Assembly: GCA_024653385.1 (NCBI GenBank)
Contig: JANLFZ010000077.1
Location: 1 to 16,893 of the forward strand
Length of the DNA: 16,893 nt
Direction of reading: 5' to 3'
Source: Thermoguttaceae bacterium
GTDB taxonomy: Bacteria; Planctomycetota; Planctomycetia; Pirellulales; Thermoguttaceae
Of the stretch, positions 16,629 through 16,893 are shown in pieces. Every line of letters starts with the position of its first letter. Within the stretch, counting starts at the first letter, position 1. The position numbers and the translations under genes were made by a program. Below the pieces are notes generated by a model that was not told where the DNA came from, did not search any database, and saw only the letters and a program-made list of their open reading frames with translations.

Positions 16629-16893
16629 GGCGCGGCCTCCTGGCGAGCCTGTTCGTTTCGCTCCCAACGCCGTAGCGAGCGATGGACACACACGAACAGC
16701 ACGGCGCAGAACAGGCCGACGACGACCACCGTCCCGGCGACCAGGGGCACGGTGGCCACGGCGTACAGCGGGTTCTTCGAGGCCGGAGCCGTCAGGTTCT
16801 GGCGGACCCAGAGGACGAACACGCCGATCAGGTACACCGGCGAAACGTACTTGATGATGAAGCCGAACACGCGGGGGATGCGGATCTCGGCGC
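16625..16893 (-). CDS. Sodium-dependent NSS-family transporter, C-terminal end, cut by right edge
   Basis: The last 88 codons of a gene whose start is outside the window. The frame is open from the edge and reads IRIPRVFGFIIKYVSPVYL, a helix (LIGVFVLWVRQNL), a loop, a second helix (VPLVAGTVVVVGLFCAVLF), then the basic tail HRSLRRWER. The pattern of F-I-I-K-Y-V-S-P before the second-last helix and a short basic C-terminus matches the end of neurotransmitter:sodium symporter (NSS/SNF) family proteins, which use sodium to import amino acids. The substrate is unknown. It ends 4 bases into the microprotein gene. The missing N-terminal part prevents checking the sodium sites. Confidence 0.65.
   Translation of the reverse strand, partial: AEIRIPRVFGFIIKYVSPVYLIGVFVLWVRQNLTAPASKNPLYAVATVPLVAGTVVVVGLFCAVLFVCVHRSLRRWERNEQARQEAAP

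Overview
The window is GC-rich bacterial chromosome with 12 complete or nearly complete protein genes and two genes cut by the window edges. I see no rRNA, tRNA, CRISPR array, insertion sequence or phage module. The gene mix suggests Planctomycetota: an archaeal-type phosphoglycerate mutase in a bacterial setting, a two-half ABC-2 permease operon with a large exported partner, an LTxxQ-type periplasmic protein, and several long secreted proteins without well-known families. This placement is an inference from gene content, not from a marker gene.

Left block (1-5593, minus strand): four genes read right to left as one operon. They encode an 833-residue exported and membrane-anchored protein, an ABC ATPase, a fused ABC-2 permease and a HEAT-like exported protein cut by the left edge. 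The first three are joined by ATGA stop/start overlaps. Together they look like an ABC export or envelope-remodelling system with dedicated extracytoplasmic partners.

Middle block (5733-9019): a CPBP-family membrane protease (minus) diverges from a 74-residue winged-helix protein (plus). Next come a Spy-like LTxxQ periplasmic protein (minus) and a TPR protein (plus) whose Sec signal peptide lies in a different frame from its TPR domain.

Right block (9075-16893): archaeal-type phosphoglycerate mutase (glycolysis), then a protein built like the cyanobacterial clock protein KaiA: a receiver that has lost all its phosphorylation residues, a coiled coil and a KaiA/RsbU-type helical domain. A large exported protein follows on the minus strand. 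An HD-superfamily phosphohydrolase and adenylosuccinate lyase (purB) follow on the plus strand and may form a small nucleotide-metabolism unit; the HD gene seems to be transcribed from its own start codon. The right edge holds the end of an NSS-family sodium symporter, coupled to a 32-residue membrane microprotein.

The most notable observation is the KaiA-like protein at 10517-11470, with no kaiB or kaiC in view. The frame break in the TPR gene and the symporter microprotein come next.
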